From the NCBI GenBank assembly GCA_002313415.1, contig DCBH01000056.1, forward strand, positions 1 through 12,489: a DNA stretch of 12,489 nucleotides, read 5' to 3'. Below are positions 1 to 7,418 of the stretch, piece after piece (positions within the stretch are counted from its first letter, which is position 1; every line of letters starts with the position of its first letter). A program made the position numbers and the translations under genes. The stretch comes from Flavobacteriales bacterium UBA1112. Lineage in GTDB: Bacteria > Bacteroidota > Bacteroidia > Flavobacteriales_D > Sanyastnellaceae. The notes beneath the pieces are model-generated. The model was not told the origin of the DNA, searched no databases, and worked only from the letters and a program-made list of their open reading frames with translations.

Positions 1-52
1 TAATCGACGAAATCAAGTCTTTAAGGTGTTTTTTGGGATGAATGTGGGAGAG

Positions 53-70
53 ACAACACTGTTGTTTTTT
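53..70 (+). terminator. Possible weak hairpin plus T-run
   Basis: ACAACA-C-TGTTGT (53-65) is a perfect 6-base dyad around one central base, and it runs into a six-T tract (65-70). It can fold as a 5-bp stem with a 3-base loop. It could end a transcript entering from the left edge, or be an operator for the gene starting at 103. The stem is short and AT-rich, so the call is weak. The rest of 1-102 shows no gene and no convincing promoter box. Confidence 0.3.
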
Positions 71-102
71 GAGGTTACTTTGCGTTGTATAAATCGCGAT
101 TC

Positions 103-1743
103 ATGAAATTTTTGACTTTTTCTCGACTTTTGGTGGAAGCGACCTGCGGTTTGCTGCTGGTTCTTGCGAGTTGTATGGCCTTGCCGGCAAACGCGCAAAT
201 GATAGGATTTACGGCAGAATTGGATTCCATGCTTTGGGAGACAGAAAGTTCAGAGGACGTCTTGTCTGATCTGGCCTACTACGGCGTCTATCACGTTTAT
301 GCCAACTTCACCAACCCCACGGATGTGTTGGGTGCCGTTTATGCCGATGTGGTGGCTTTGGGGACGCCCCCAATGGGTATTGATGCGCCTTGTGGTTGCA
401 ACAACCCTGCAATGACATCGATTGCAGTGGATGCGAGCAACAATCCTGGTTTTTTTGCCGCTTTCCCTGAATACCAATTCGATTCTTTTTGGACCATTGG
501 GATGACAACGTCGCAAGACGCGGGTCAGCTCCCAAGTCACATTGGCATGGGCCAACCTGGTGATTTGTGCTCTGGTTTGAACATTGAAAATGGCACAGTA
601 TACATCATTGGTGAGACTGGCGATTGGCCAGTCAATGCTGTTGCTGGAGACGATTTGAGAGTTTTAATTGCCCGCGTAACCACTTGCAGCGATTTTACCA
701 TTCAGGCATGTGCGCAAGTTTTTCTGGCTGGGGACCAAAATGACGCTCAACAATTTTGTCCCGACGCTTTGGAGGTCCTTCATGAGGGGTGCACGGATTT
801 AGGAGCGTGCAATTACAATCCCAATGCCACCACTGACGATGGAAATTGCGAGTTTGATGACGGCATTTATGGATGCGATGGAGAGTGCATTTCTGACATC
901 GACGGAGATGGTGTATGTGACCCAAATGAAATACCTGGTTGCACAGATGCAGGGGCATGCAACTTCAATGAGTTGGCCACAGACGAAGACGATTCATGTG
1001 AGTATGTATCGTGCTCCGGCTGCACGGAGGTGTCGGCATGCAATTTTGATCAAACGGCGACGATCGAAGACAACTCCTGCTTTTTTCCTGGGGAAGTCTG
1101 TGACGACATGAATGCTTTGACAGAGGGTGATGTTTATCAAGCTGATTGCTCCTGTCAGGGCTACAGTTGTTTCGATGAAACAGCATGCAATTTCAGCACC
1201 GATGGAATTGAAGACAACGGCCTGTGTTCTTACATCAGCCAGTACGAAGTTGTGGGTAACGCGGACCCTTATTCTCAAACATTGCAGGTTTACACGTACA
1301 CTTCAACTGCAGGGTCGACCTACAATTGGACCATTGTGGGCGGAGACATCTTAGATGGAAATGGTACCAATGAGCTGAGCGTGGTGTGGAACGTTGGCGG
1401 TGCAGGATCGGTGTGCGTGACCGAGACCAATGCAGATGGGTGCTCTGGGAATCAGGAGTGTTTGATTGTGGATGTCAATCTGAGCTCGGTGATGGAAGTG
1501 CTAGATGGTACGTTGGACGTTTTCCCGATTCCTGCTTCGGAAACCCTGAATTTGGTTTGGAAAGGCCCCACTATTGACAATGCCTTTGTGACACTCCGCG
1601 ATGCAGCTGGTCGCGTGGTCAGGGCCATGCAAGTGGGAGAGCGTGATGTTTTGGACGTTGGCGCACTTGGACCAGGGAGTTACATGTTGGAATTCACCGT
1701 CCCAGCGCGCGGATCAATTGACCGACGCATCTTGATTCAGTAA
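103..1743 (+). CDS. Secreted Cys-rich protein with T9SS sorting domain
   Basis: The protein has 546 residues. I start at ATG 103; an in-frame TTG at 85 only prepends MYKSRF ahead of what reads as a signal peptide (residues 1-32: basic start, hydrophobic core, ANAQ cleavage region). Residues 33-225 are a beta-rich secreted domain of unknown function, seen in other flavobacterial proteins. Residues 229-375 hold four Cys-rich modules of the form GCT-x-x-xACN-...-D-x-x-C, with an Asp-rich, calcium-binding-like stretch (DIDGDGVCD) near 265-273. Residues 381-458 look like a PKD/Ig-like domain. Residues 471-546 match a T9SS type A sorting domain: VFPIPA, a middle LRDAAGRVV, then GSYML and a basic end. 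It is predicted to cross the outer membrane by T9SS and be released or surface-anchored. No enzyme motif is visible, so the function is unknown. It stands alone, convergent with the polymerase gene downstream. Confidence 0.9.
   Translation: MKFLTFSRLLVEATCGLLLVLASCMALPANAQMIGFTAELDSMLWETESSEDVLSDLAYYGVYHVYANFTNPTDVLGAVYADVVALGTPPMGIDAPCGCNNPAMTSIAVDASNNPGFFAAFPEYQFDSFWTIGMTTSQDAGQLPSHIGMGQPGDLCSGLNIENGTVYIIGETGDWPVNAVAGDDLRVLIARVTTCSDFTIQACAQVFLAGDQNDAQQFCPDALEVLHEGCTDLGACNYNPNATTDDGNCEFDDGIYGCDGECISDIDGDGVCDPNEIPGCTDAGACNFNELATDEDDSCEYVSCSGCTEVSACNFDQTATIEDNSCFFPGEVCDDMNALTEGDVYQADCSCQGYSCFDETACNFSTDGIEDNGLCSYISQYEVVGNADPYSQTLQVYTYTSTAGSTYNWTIVGGDILDGNGTNELSVVWNVGGAGSVCVTETNADGCSGNQECLIVDVNLSSVMEVLDGTLDVFPIPASETLNLVWKGPTIDNAFVTLRDAAGRVVRAMQVGERDVLDVGALGPGSYMLEFTVPARGSIDRRILIQ
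787..1227 (+). repeat. Four tandem Cys-rich protein modules
   Basis: Protein-level repeats in the gene at 103-1743, at residues 229-250, 279-299, 306-326 and 356-375. Each has the core C-T/F-(D/E)-x-x-ACN-(Y/F), then about 10 acidic or polar residues and a closing Cys. The last copy has lost the leading Gly and the Thr. Spacing between copies is irregular because extra Cys-containing linkers intervene. The DNA copies have diverged, so the duplication is old. Confidence 0.8.
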
Positions 1744-1765
1744 CCCTCTGTGGTCTGAATGCACA

Positions 1766-1791
1766 GGGCCCCCTGAGAGGGCCCACATTTT
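1766..1791 (+). terminator. GC-rich hairpin between convergent genes
   Basis: GGGCCC (1766-1771) and GGGCCC (1779-1784) form a 6-bp stem; one further C-G pair can close a small loop. TTTT follows at 1788-1791. It lies 23 bases after the stop of the upstream gene, and its T-run touches the stop of the minus-strand polymerase gene. It probably terminates the plus-strand gene. On the minus strand no T-run follows the stem, so it would be a poor terminator there. Confidence 0.5.
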
Positions 1792-4700
1792 CAGTTGCAA
1801 TCAGGAACGAGATGTGGGAACCCGCCGGTGGAAAATCCTTGGGATTTGGCGCTTTTTGGGGGCTGTCGACGACGGCCGGGAAAGCCACTCTCCACACCGG
1901 CGGGCATGATGCCGTTTTCGGCGTATCGTGGATCAGGGAGCGTTGCGAGGCGCTCCATATGCTGGGCATCAACATTGAGGCACCCAAATGACTCGGAAAC
2001 GGTGCCTCGAATTGCGTATACCCCTCGCCCGCGAAAGGGGAAATCACGCGCGACATCGGGAAAATGCACAGAGTCGATCCAGGCGCCTTCGAGGTCAATG
2101 ACGCACCCAAAACACATTCGCTTGCCCTTGGAGGTTGAGGTTTCTTTGACCGTGACGAGGTAACCCACGACGGTGACGACTTTGTCGATGTGTTCGTGGA
2201 GGTCGCGTGCGAGAACGCCACTTTGGACGATGGCCTTGGCCTCTTCAGTCAGCAACAGGAAAGGCGAGCATAGGGGAAACCCAAGCAATTCCCATTCATC
2301 GAAGGCGTCTGTCAGGGGTGCGGCATCAAGTGGTGGCAGAACGTATGTACGTGGATTGGGAGGGACAAATAATTCTCCGGTTCCTGCACCGGTGTGTGCT
2401 GGCATTGGGCATTTGCAGGTCAAGAGCTTTGCCATCTTTGCAGATTTGGGTCTTAGCCTTGTTGCACTGGATGTATTTTGAGCTTCAGCGGCGAGTAAAA
2501 AATGGGCTTCCCAAAGGAGCACGTGTTTGGAGGCGCCTGCAAAGCGAAGAGCGCCTACACGGATGAGGGTGGTCAGTTGGTCCAGGGATGGAGCGACTCG
2601 ATTTACAAAGTCAACCATGGAGACAAAAGGGCCTCCTTCGACACGGGCCCGTTCTAGGTTTGCGACGGTGACATCCTGAAGGTCTTTGACGAGGTTGAAG
2701 CCGAGGGTGATGGTCTGTGTCTCGAGGTTGGCAACAGCCAATGTCCCCACTGTGTTGACGCATGGAGCTTCAATGCGGGCTCCCAGCATGCGGGCTTCGT
2801 GTACGTAAAACTCGGTCCGATAGAACCCACCGAAATTGTTGATGCACGCGCACATGTACTCGATGGGGAAGTGCACTTTGAGGAAGAGACTTTGATAACT
2901 CTCTACTGCGTATGAGGCGGAGTGTCCCTTGGCAAAAGCGTATCCAGCAAAACTTTCCATTTGCCGCCATACTTCTCGAACCATGTCGGGGGCATGTCCT
3001 TTCGCCATGGCTTTGGTATGGAAGGCGTCGCGGGCTCGGTCGAACTCTTTCCGAGAGCGGAATTTTCCACTCATCCCGCGCCGCAGCACGTCGGCCTCTC
3101 CGAGGTCCAGGCCCGCGAACTGGTGCGCCACCTTGATGACGTCCTCTTGGTATACCATGACACCGTAAGTCTCGGGCATGAGTTGGAGCAGTACAGGGTG
3201 GGCATCAGTGCGTCTGTCGGGGTTGCGGTGTCGCTCGATGTACGCGTGCATCATTCCACTCCGGGACACCCCAGGCCTGATGACGGAGCTTGCGGCCACC
3301 AATCCAAGGTAGTCGTCAACCTGCAGTTTTCGCATAAGCATTCGCATGGCAGGGGACTCTACATAGAAGCACCCGGTGGCGCGGCCTTCGCGAAGCATGG
3401 TGCGAACACCTTCGTCCGTTTTGAACCGCCGCATGTCGTGGATGTCAATGTCTGCCGCAGTTGCTGGATCTCGGTCTCGAACCATGTCCAGTGTGTCTTT
3501 GATTTTCCCGAGTCCGCGTTGGCTTAAGATGTCAAACTTGTGCAACCCGATGTCTTCTGCGATGACCATGTCAAACATGACTGTTGGAAGGCCTTTTGGT
3601 GGCAAAAAAAGAGCACCGTAGCGGTGAATGTCATCGTGAGCAATCAGTACGCCGCACGCGTGTAGGGTCAAGCTGCTCGGGAAGTCTCGAATCACTGCGG
3701 CGTATTGGAGTACCACCCTCTCCATCTCACCAATCTGATTGGGATTGAATTTCCCGGCACACAGGGCGTCAATTTCGTGTTTGGGCAACCCCATGACCTT
3801 TCCTAGTTCTCGCACTGCTGCTCGGTATTGAAAGGTGTTGTAAGCGGCGAGTAACGCCACATGAGGGAAGCGCTGGAACATGTACGACACCACGTCGTCG
3901 CGGTCTGTCCACGAGAAGTCGATGTCAAAGTCGGGGGGATTGGTTCGGTACAGATTGAGGAAGCGCTCGAAGTAGAGATCGAGTTCAATCGGATCGACGT
4001 CGGTGATACGCATCAGGTAAGCCACAAGGCTGTTGGCTCCGCTTCCTCGCCCCACGTGGAAATACCCTTGGCTTCTTGCGTAGCTCGTAATGTCCCAATT
4101 GATGAGGAAATATGCGAGGAAACCTTGTTTTTGGATCAAGTCAATCTCGTGTTCCATCCGATCAAGAACTGCGTCATCGTGGTCCGGATAGCGATAAGCC
4201 AAGCCTTCGGCACAAAGTGCACGTAACAGCACCTCGTCTTCGTCTTCGCTCCCAGTGTAGGTGTGCGGATTGTTGTGCAGGCGCCCCCCCGGTGGTTTTG
4301 GAAGCGTCATGGTGCATTTGGCCAACACCTCCTCGGACCTTGTTAGCAGTTCGGGCATTCCGGCGTACGCTTTTTGAAGTTCCTCCGGTTTTCGGAAGCA
4401 GTCCCTCGGGTCTCCGCATTCCGACGCTTTCAGACGGCTGAGAAGGGTGTTTTGGTCGATGGCGCGCAGCAGACGATGTGCATTCCAGTCTTGTTTGCAG
4501 GTGAACGTCGCCGTACAAAGAGCCAAAAGGCGTGGGCCGATGGCGGGGTTGTGATCGGCCTTTGCAAGGCGTACCTCGGGCACTTCCCAGGCTTGCACTC
4601 CAATCCATTCGCCATGGCTGAGCGGTGACCAATTGCCGAGATCATGCGCGCTACGCCAAACAGACCAGGGATAAATGGCGGTGACACCAGCTTCTCGGAC

Positions 4701-5018
4701 AGTGGCGGGCAAACGATCGGGAAACGACGATCCGGCGAGGTTGAGTTTAGAGTACCACTGGCATAGGGCTTGGTACCCCTCGGCGTGTTGGGCCAAGGCC
4801 ACAAAGCACCGAGTGTTTCCATTCCGCACATCGATACCTAAAACGGGCGCCACTCCAAATCCCTTTGCCCGTCGAACAAAATCCCAGTTTGCGGATGTCG
4901 TTCCCACATCCGTCAACGCCATGTGGGTCACCTTGGCTGTCTGCGCCCATGAGAGGATGTCGTCGACAGATAGGATTCCGTAGCGAAGGCTAAAGCGACT
5001 GTGGGTGTTCAGGTACAT
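1791..5018 (-). CDS. dnaE2: Error-prone DNA polymerase III alpha subunit (DnaE2/ImuC type)
   Basis: The protein has 1075 residues, close to DnaE2 length and shorter than replicative DnaE of about 1160. It is a C-family DNA polymerase, predicted to extend past lesions during SOS mutagenesis. An N-terminal PHP domain spans about residues 1-65, then palm and fingers. GRGSGANSLVAY (323-334) and PDFDIDF (362-368) carry catalytic D363 and D365. KFDILSQRGLG (494-504) carries the third, D496. LRRGMSGKFR near 645-654 resembles the DnaE2 form of the fingers motif. A helix-hairpin-helix-like region (RVGALRFAG, 820-828) and an OB fold (about 945-1008) follow, then a basic Pro-rich tail. The PHP metal site is degenerate (YLNTHS and TDVG in place of HLHVHS and TDHG), so PHP proofreading is unlikely. 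It is last in the Pol Y-SRAP-dnaE2 operon, 36 bases after SRAP. The family is secure; DnaE2 rather than DnaE1 rests on context, length and motif form. Confidence 0.9.
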   Translation of the reverse strand: MYLNTHSRFSLRYGILSVDDILSWAQTAKVTHMALTDVGTTSANWDFVRRAKGFGVAPVLGIDVRNGNTRCFVALAQHAEGYQALCQWYSKLNLAGSSFPDRLPATVREAGVTAIYPWSVWRSAHDLGNWSPLSHGEWIGVQAWEVPEVRLAKADHNPAIGPRLLALCTATFTCKQDWNAHRLLRAIDQNTLLSRLKASECGDPRDCFRKPEELQKAYAGMPELLTRSEEVLAKCTMTLPKPPGGRLHNNPHTYTGSEDEDEVLLRALCAEGLAYRYPDHDDAVLDRMEHEIDLIQKQGFLAYFLINWDITSYARSQGYFHVGRGSGANSLVAYLMRITDVDPIELDLYFERFLNLYRTNPPDFDIDFSWTDRDDVVSYMFQRFPHVALLAAYNTFQYRAAVRELGKVMGLPKHEIDALCAGKFNPNQIGEMERVVLQYAAVIRDFPSSLTLHACGVLIAHDDIHRYGALFLPPKGLPTVMFDMVIAEDIGLHKFDILSQRGLGKIKDTLDMVRDRDPATAADIDIHDMRRFKTDEGVRTMLREGRATGCFYVESPAMRMLMRKLQVDDYLGLVAASSVIRPGVSRSGMMHAYIERHRNPDRRTDAHPVLLQLMPETYGVMVYQEDVIKVAHQFAGLDLGEADVLRRGMSGKFRSRKEFDRARDAFHTKAMAKGHAPDMVREVWRQMESFAGYAFAKGHSASYAVESYQSLFLKVHFPIEYMCACINNFGGFYRTEFYVHEARMLGARIEAPCVNTVGTLAVANLETQTITLGFNLVKDLQDVTVANLERARVEGGPFVSMVDFVNRVAPSLDQLTTLIRVGALRFAGASKHVLLWEAHFLLAAEAQNTSSATRLRPKSAKMAKLLTCKCPMPAHTGAGTGELFVPPNPRTYVLPPLDAAPLTDAFDEWELLGFPLCSPFLLLTEEAKAIVQSGVLARDLHEHIDKVVTVVGYLVTVKETSTSKGKRMCFGCVIDLEGAWIDSVHFPDVARDFPFRGRGVYAIRGTVSESFGCLNVDAQHMERLATLPDPRYAENGIMPAGVESGFPGRRRQPPKSAKSQGFSTGGFPHLVPDCN

Positions 5019-5054
5019 GATTTGTAGAACGGAGGCGGTGTGTGGTTGCAGGGA

Positions 5055-5948
5055 TCATTCGAACAACGACCCTTGATGTCCCCACGTGTTGTGGCGTGGA
5101 AGGGTGCCTTGGCTCGAGTCGTATCGAACACCTCTTGACGTGTCGGACACTTCGGCTGCACGGCGGCTACGAGATTGTGACTCACCCATTCCAAATACCT
5201 CGAGAGTCGAATGAATTTCGTGAGTGAATTCTGGCCAAATACGCTGTCCTACGGGTTCCAACAGGTGTGATCCATTGCATCGCGGATCGCGGATGATGGG
5301 CGAGATGGGGTAGGCGTTGAATTGCCTGGCATCCCAAGTGCGCAGCATTGAAGTGATGTCGCCAAGTGGGGTGTTGGGATCGAGCCATTCGCGTTCTTTA
5401 TCTGGGTTGAGAATTACGGGTGCACGTTGGTGTCCAATGGCTTGGGTTAGACTGTTTGAGACGGTTGTGAGGATTGCAAAAGAGCGGATGTATTCACCCG
5501 ACGATGGGTCACACCAATCGTCCCAAATTCCTGCCAAGGCGAATGGTCGAGTCCCTTCGCGTGGGTAGATAACGTATGGCTTGGACAGTTTTTCACGTTC
5601 CGGACCTTCGATGAACGCGTCGGCCACGACAAGGCACCGTTGTGATCGAATTGCCTTCCGAAACATCGGTTTATCGAGGATTCCCATGGCTCCAGTGTAG
5701 CTGGGGTCGTTGACCGAATTTCGGTCGCCCTCCGCCCGAGCATTGATCATGTAATATTGTTTTTTTGCCCATCCTGGCGTGAACCCAAATTGCATGAGTT
5801 GCACTTCCTTCGGGTTGTCACTTGCGACCACCGGTGCGCAGTCGCCATGACTGACATTGGTGTTGGAATTCCAGGGCTTTGAAGCTTTTACATTGAAGCG
5901 CTGTTCGACGGCTTTGATGGGAGAGACGGTGACGTAACGACCGCACAT
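5055..5948 (-). CDS. SRAP (YedK/HMCES-like) abasic-site crosslinking protein
   Basis: The protein has 297 residues. SRAP proteins form a thiazolidine crosslink between an N-terminal Cys and abasic sites in single-stranded DNA, shielding them from breakage. The start is fixed by the MCGR motif, since Cys2 must become the N-terminus once Met is removed. The other family residues are visible: N69 with R71 and E73 in INARAE, E114 in AFIEG (the FYEW position of YedK), and H173 in GHQRAPVIL. The SRAP core ends near residue 250. A 47-residue Ser/Arg-rich tail follows and closes with HQGSLFE, a match to the QxxLF beta-clamp-binding pattern. The gene lies 94 bases after Pol Y and 36 bases before dnaE2, on the same strand. 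No separate promoter or operator copy is seen in 5949-6042, so cotranscription with Pol Y is likely. Confidence 0.93.
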   Translation of the reverse strand: MCGRYVTVSPIKAVEQRFNVKASKPWNSNTNVSHGDCAPVVASDNPKEVQLMQFGFTPGWAKKQYYMINARAEGDRNSVNDPSYTGAMGILDKPMFRKAIRSQRCLVVADAFIEGPEREKLSKPYVIYPREGTRPFALAGIWDDWCDPSSGEYIRSFAILTTVSNSLTQAIGHQRAPVILNPDKEREWLDPNTPLGDITSMLRTWDARQFNAYPISPIIRDPRCNGSHLLEPVGQRIWPEFTHEIHSTLEVFGMGESQSRSRRAAEVSDTSRGVRYDSSQGTLPRHNTWGHQGSLFE

Positions 5949-6042
5949 GATTCAGGAAGTTGGAGGAATGTGTAACGAAAAAGGAGAAGAGGTGCAAAAG
6001 GATGTCAGGCACGAAACTGTGGCTTCGCTTTGCATGCTTTGG

Positions 6043-7311
6043 TCATTGGTGTCTGTGTGCAAGGAGGGGTGGTGGTCCGCCGTTGAAGGGGTTGGCACGG
6101 CCAATGGTTCGGGCTTCTAGACCTGCTGCGCGGATCACGCTACGGTCGCCGTATTGCACACGGATTCGATCGAGGGCTTGGTATAGTTTGACGCGCTCTT
6201 CTGTGTCGTCGAACAGGTTGATTTGGCATCCGCCGCCTACGAGGTGGCTGTATCGTACTCCGATGAGGCGTACGCGCACGCGTTTGTTGAGCAGTTGTTC
6301 GAGCAGATCTTTGACGATGGGGACGAGATGATGGTCCGCAGCGGTGTAGGGGATGCGCCGCTGCATGCTTTTGGTTGAGAAGTCGGCGTAGCGAACCTTG
6401 ACTGTCACGCAGGCGGTGAGTTTGTCACCACGTCGAAGTTGGAAAGCAAGGTTCTCTGCCATCGCAAGGATGATGGCGTGCAGTTTTTCTCCGTCGGTGG
6501 TGTCTTTGGCGAATGTGCGTTCGGTGGAAATCGATTTTCGCTCGTTGTAGGCGACGACTGGAGATTCATCTAAACCGTGCGCCTTTTTCCAAATTGCCAC
6601 GCCGTTTTTTCCGAGCACTTGTTGAATGAGTTCGACGGGCATGTTTTGCAGTGTCAGGATGGTCGAAATACCAAGGTTGCGCAACGTGCGATAGGTTTCT
6701 GCACCGACCATGGGGATTTTTCGGATTGAAAGGGGCGCCAAAAAATGTCGCTCAGTACCTCGACTCACCTGTCGTGCGTTGTTGGGTTTTGCTTCACCCG
6801 TTGCCACTTTTGCCACGGTCTTGCTGGTGCTTAGCCCCACGGAAATAGGGAGTCCAGATTCTTGAATCACGCGTTCCCTTAGCTCTCGAGAGAATTGCCA
6901 ACACCCAAAGAATCGGTCCATCCCACTGAGGTCAGCATAGAACTCATCAATCGAACTTTTCTCACATACCGGTACGGCCTCGCGCACGATTTCAGTCACA
7001 ACGTCAGACTGCTTGGAGTACGCCATTGAGTTTCCACGAATCACAGTTGCTTCGGGACACATGGCCCGTGCCATTTTCATGGACATTCCAGAGTGTACTC
7101 CAAATTTCCTTGCCTCGTAGCTGCAGGATGCCACTACGCCTCGATCGCCCGTTCCTCCAATCAAGAGGGGTTGACCTTCGAGACGGGAGTCCATCTGCCG
7201 CTCCACAGAAACGAAAAAGGTGTCGAGATCTAGATGTAGAATGGAACGCTGCCACCCCGAGTTTCGGAGTGCAGGTTTGGGCAAGTGTAAGGTTTTAGAA
7301 ACGTCGCTCAT
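6043..7311 (-). CDS. dinB: Y-family translesion DNA polymerase (DinB/Pol IV type)
   Basis: The protein has 422 residues from ATG 7311; a GTG at 7326 would add only MRGCF. Y-family polymerases copy damaged templates. The active-site acids are present: D28 in LHLDLDTFF, and D122-E123 in SSIDEFYADL. The steric-gate FF pair (32-33) and the YEARKFGVHSGM finger motif (65-76) are intact, and GLSTSKTVAK in the palm/thumb is conserved. The little-finger domain is followed by QINLF (363-367), a canonical beta-clamp-binding motif, then DD and about 55 more residues. Because the catalytic acids remain, this is not an ImuB-type inactive subunit, although it shares an operon with a DnaE2-type polymerase. 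It is the first gene of the minus-strand operon, and a candidate LexA-like operator lies 31 bases upstream of the ATG. The exact subfamily (DinB versus a Bacteroidota-specific Pol Y clade) is not settled. Confidence 0.93.
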   Translation of the reverse strand: MSDVSKTLHLPKPALRNSGWQRSILHLDLDTFFVSVERQMDSRLEGQPLLIGGTGDRGVVASCSYEARKFGVHSGMSMKMARAMCPEATVIRGNSMAYSKQSDVVTEIVREAVPVCEKSSIDEFYADLSGMDRFFGCWQFSRELRERVIQESGLPISVGLSTSKTVAKVATGEAKPNNARQVSRGTERHFLAPLSIRKIPMVGAETYRTLRNLGISTILTLQNMPVELIQQVLGKNGVAIWKKAHGLDESPVVAYNERKSISTERTFAKDTTDGEKLHAIILAMAENLAFQLRRGDKLTACVTVKVRYADFSTKSMQRRIPYTAADHHLVPIVKDLLEQLLNKRVRVRLIGVRYSHLVGGGCQINLFDDTEERVKLYQALDRIRVQYGDRSVIRAAGLEARTIGRANPFNGGPPPLLAHRHQ

Positions 7312-7342
7312 GAAACAGCCCCGCACAGAATGACAACGGGCA

Positions 7343-7359
7343 TGCTAAAATAATGAGCA
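7343..7359 (-). promoter_or_regulatory. Candidate SOS operator of the Pol Y operon
   Basis: Read toward Pol Y, the site is TGCTCATTATTTTAGCA, a TGCT-N9-AGCA dyad. It matches the dyad before the XRE-S24 gene (9677-9693) in both half-sites, the CA after the first half, and two central Ts. TATTTTAG (7345-7352, minus), similar to a TAnnTTTG -7 box, overlaps it, so a bound repressor could block transcription. That this is the repressor's operator is inference. Confidence 0.6.
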
Positions 7360-7372
7360 AAACCAAATAAAC

Positions 7373-7380
7373 GAGCATAA
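7373..7380 (-). promoter_or_regulatory. Additional operator-like half-site
   Basis: On the minus strand this reads TTATGCTC, an exact 8-base copy of the left arm of the dyad before the repressor gene (9674-9681). Its TGCTC lies 18 bases from the TGCTC of the Pol Y dyad, in the same orientation. It could support a second repressor contact. Confidence 0.35.
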
Positions 7381-7418
7381 GCACGTTTTTTTTTGGCTTG
7401 TTTCGACCGTGACGGCTG

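Noticed and set aside
85..102. TTG start for the first secreted protein
   Set aside because: It only places MYKSRF before a better signal peptide starting at ATG 103.
787..1227. Repeats as a CRISPR-like or recent tandem DNA array
   Set aside because: The repeats exist at protein level only, the DNA copies have diverged, and they lie in frame within a coding sequence.
2922..3527. Long plus-strand reading frame of 201 codons inside the polymerase gene
   Set aside because: It is antisense to conserved DnaE palm and fingers motifs and shows no recognisable protein; several other frames here are similar shadows.
6043..7311. Pol Y as an ImuB-type inactive mutasome subunit
   Set aside because: The three catalytic acids and the steric-gate phenylalanines are all present.
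7386..7394. Nine-T run as a terminator
   Set aside because: No stem precedes it on the plus strand, and no plus-strand gene ends nearby; on the minus strand it is an A-run.
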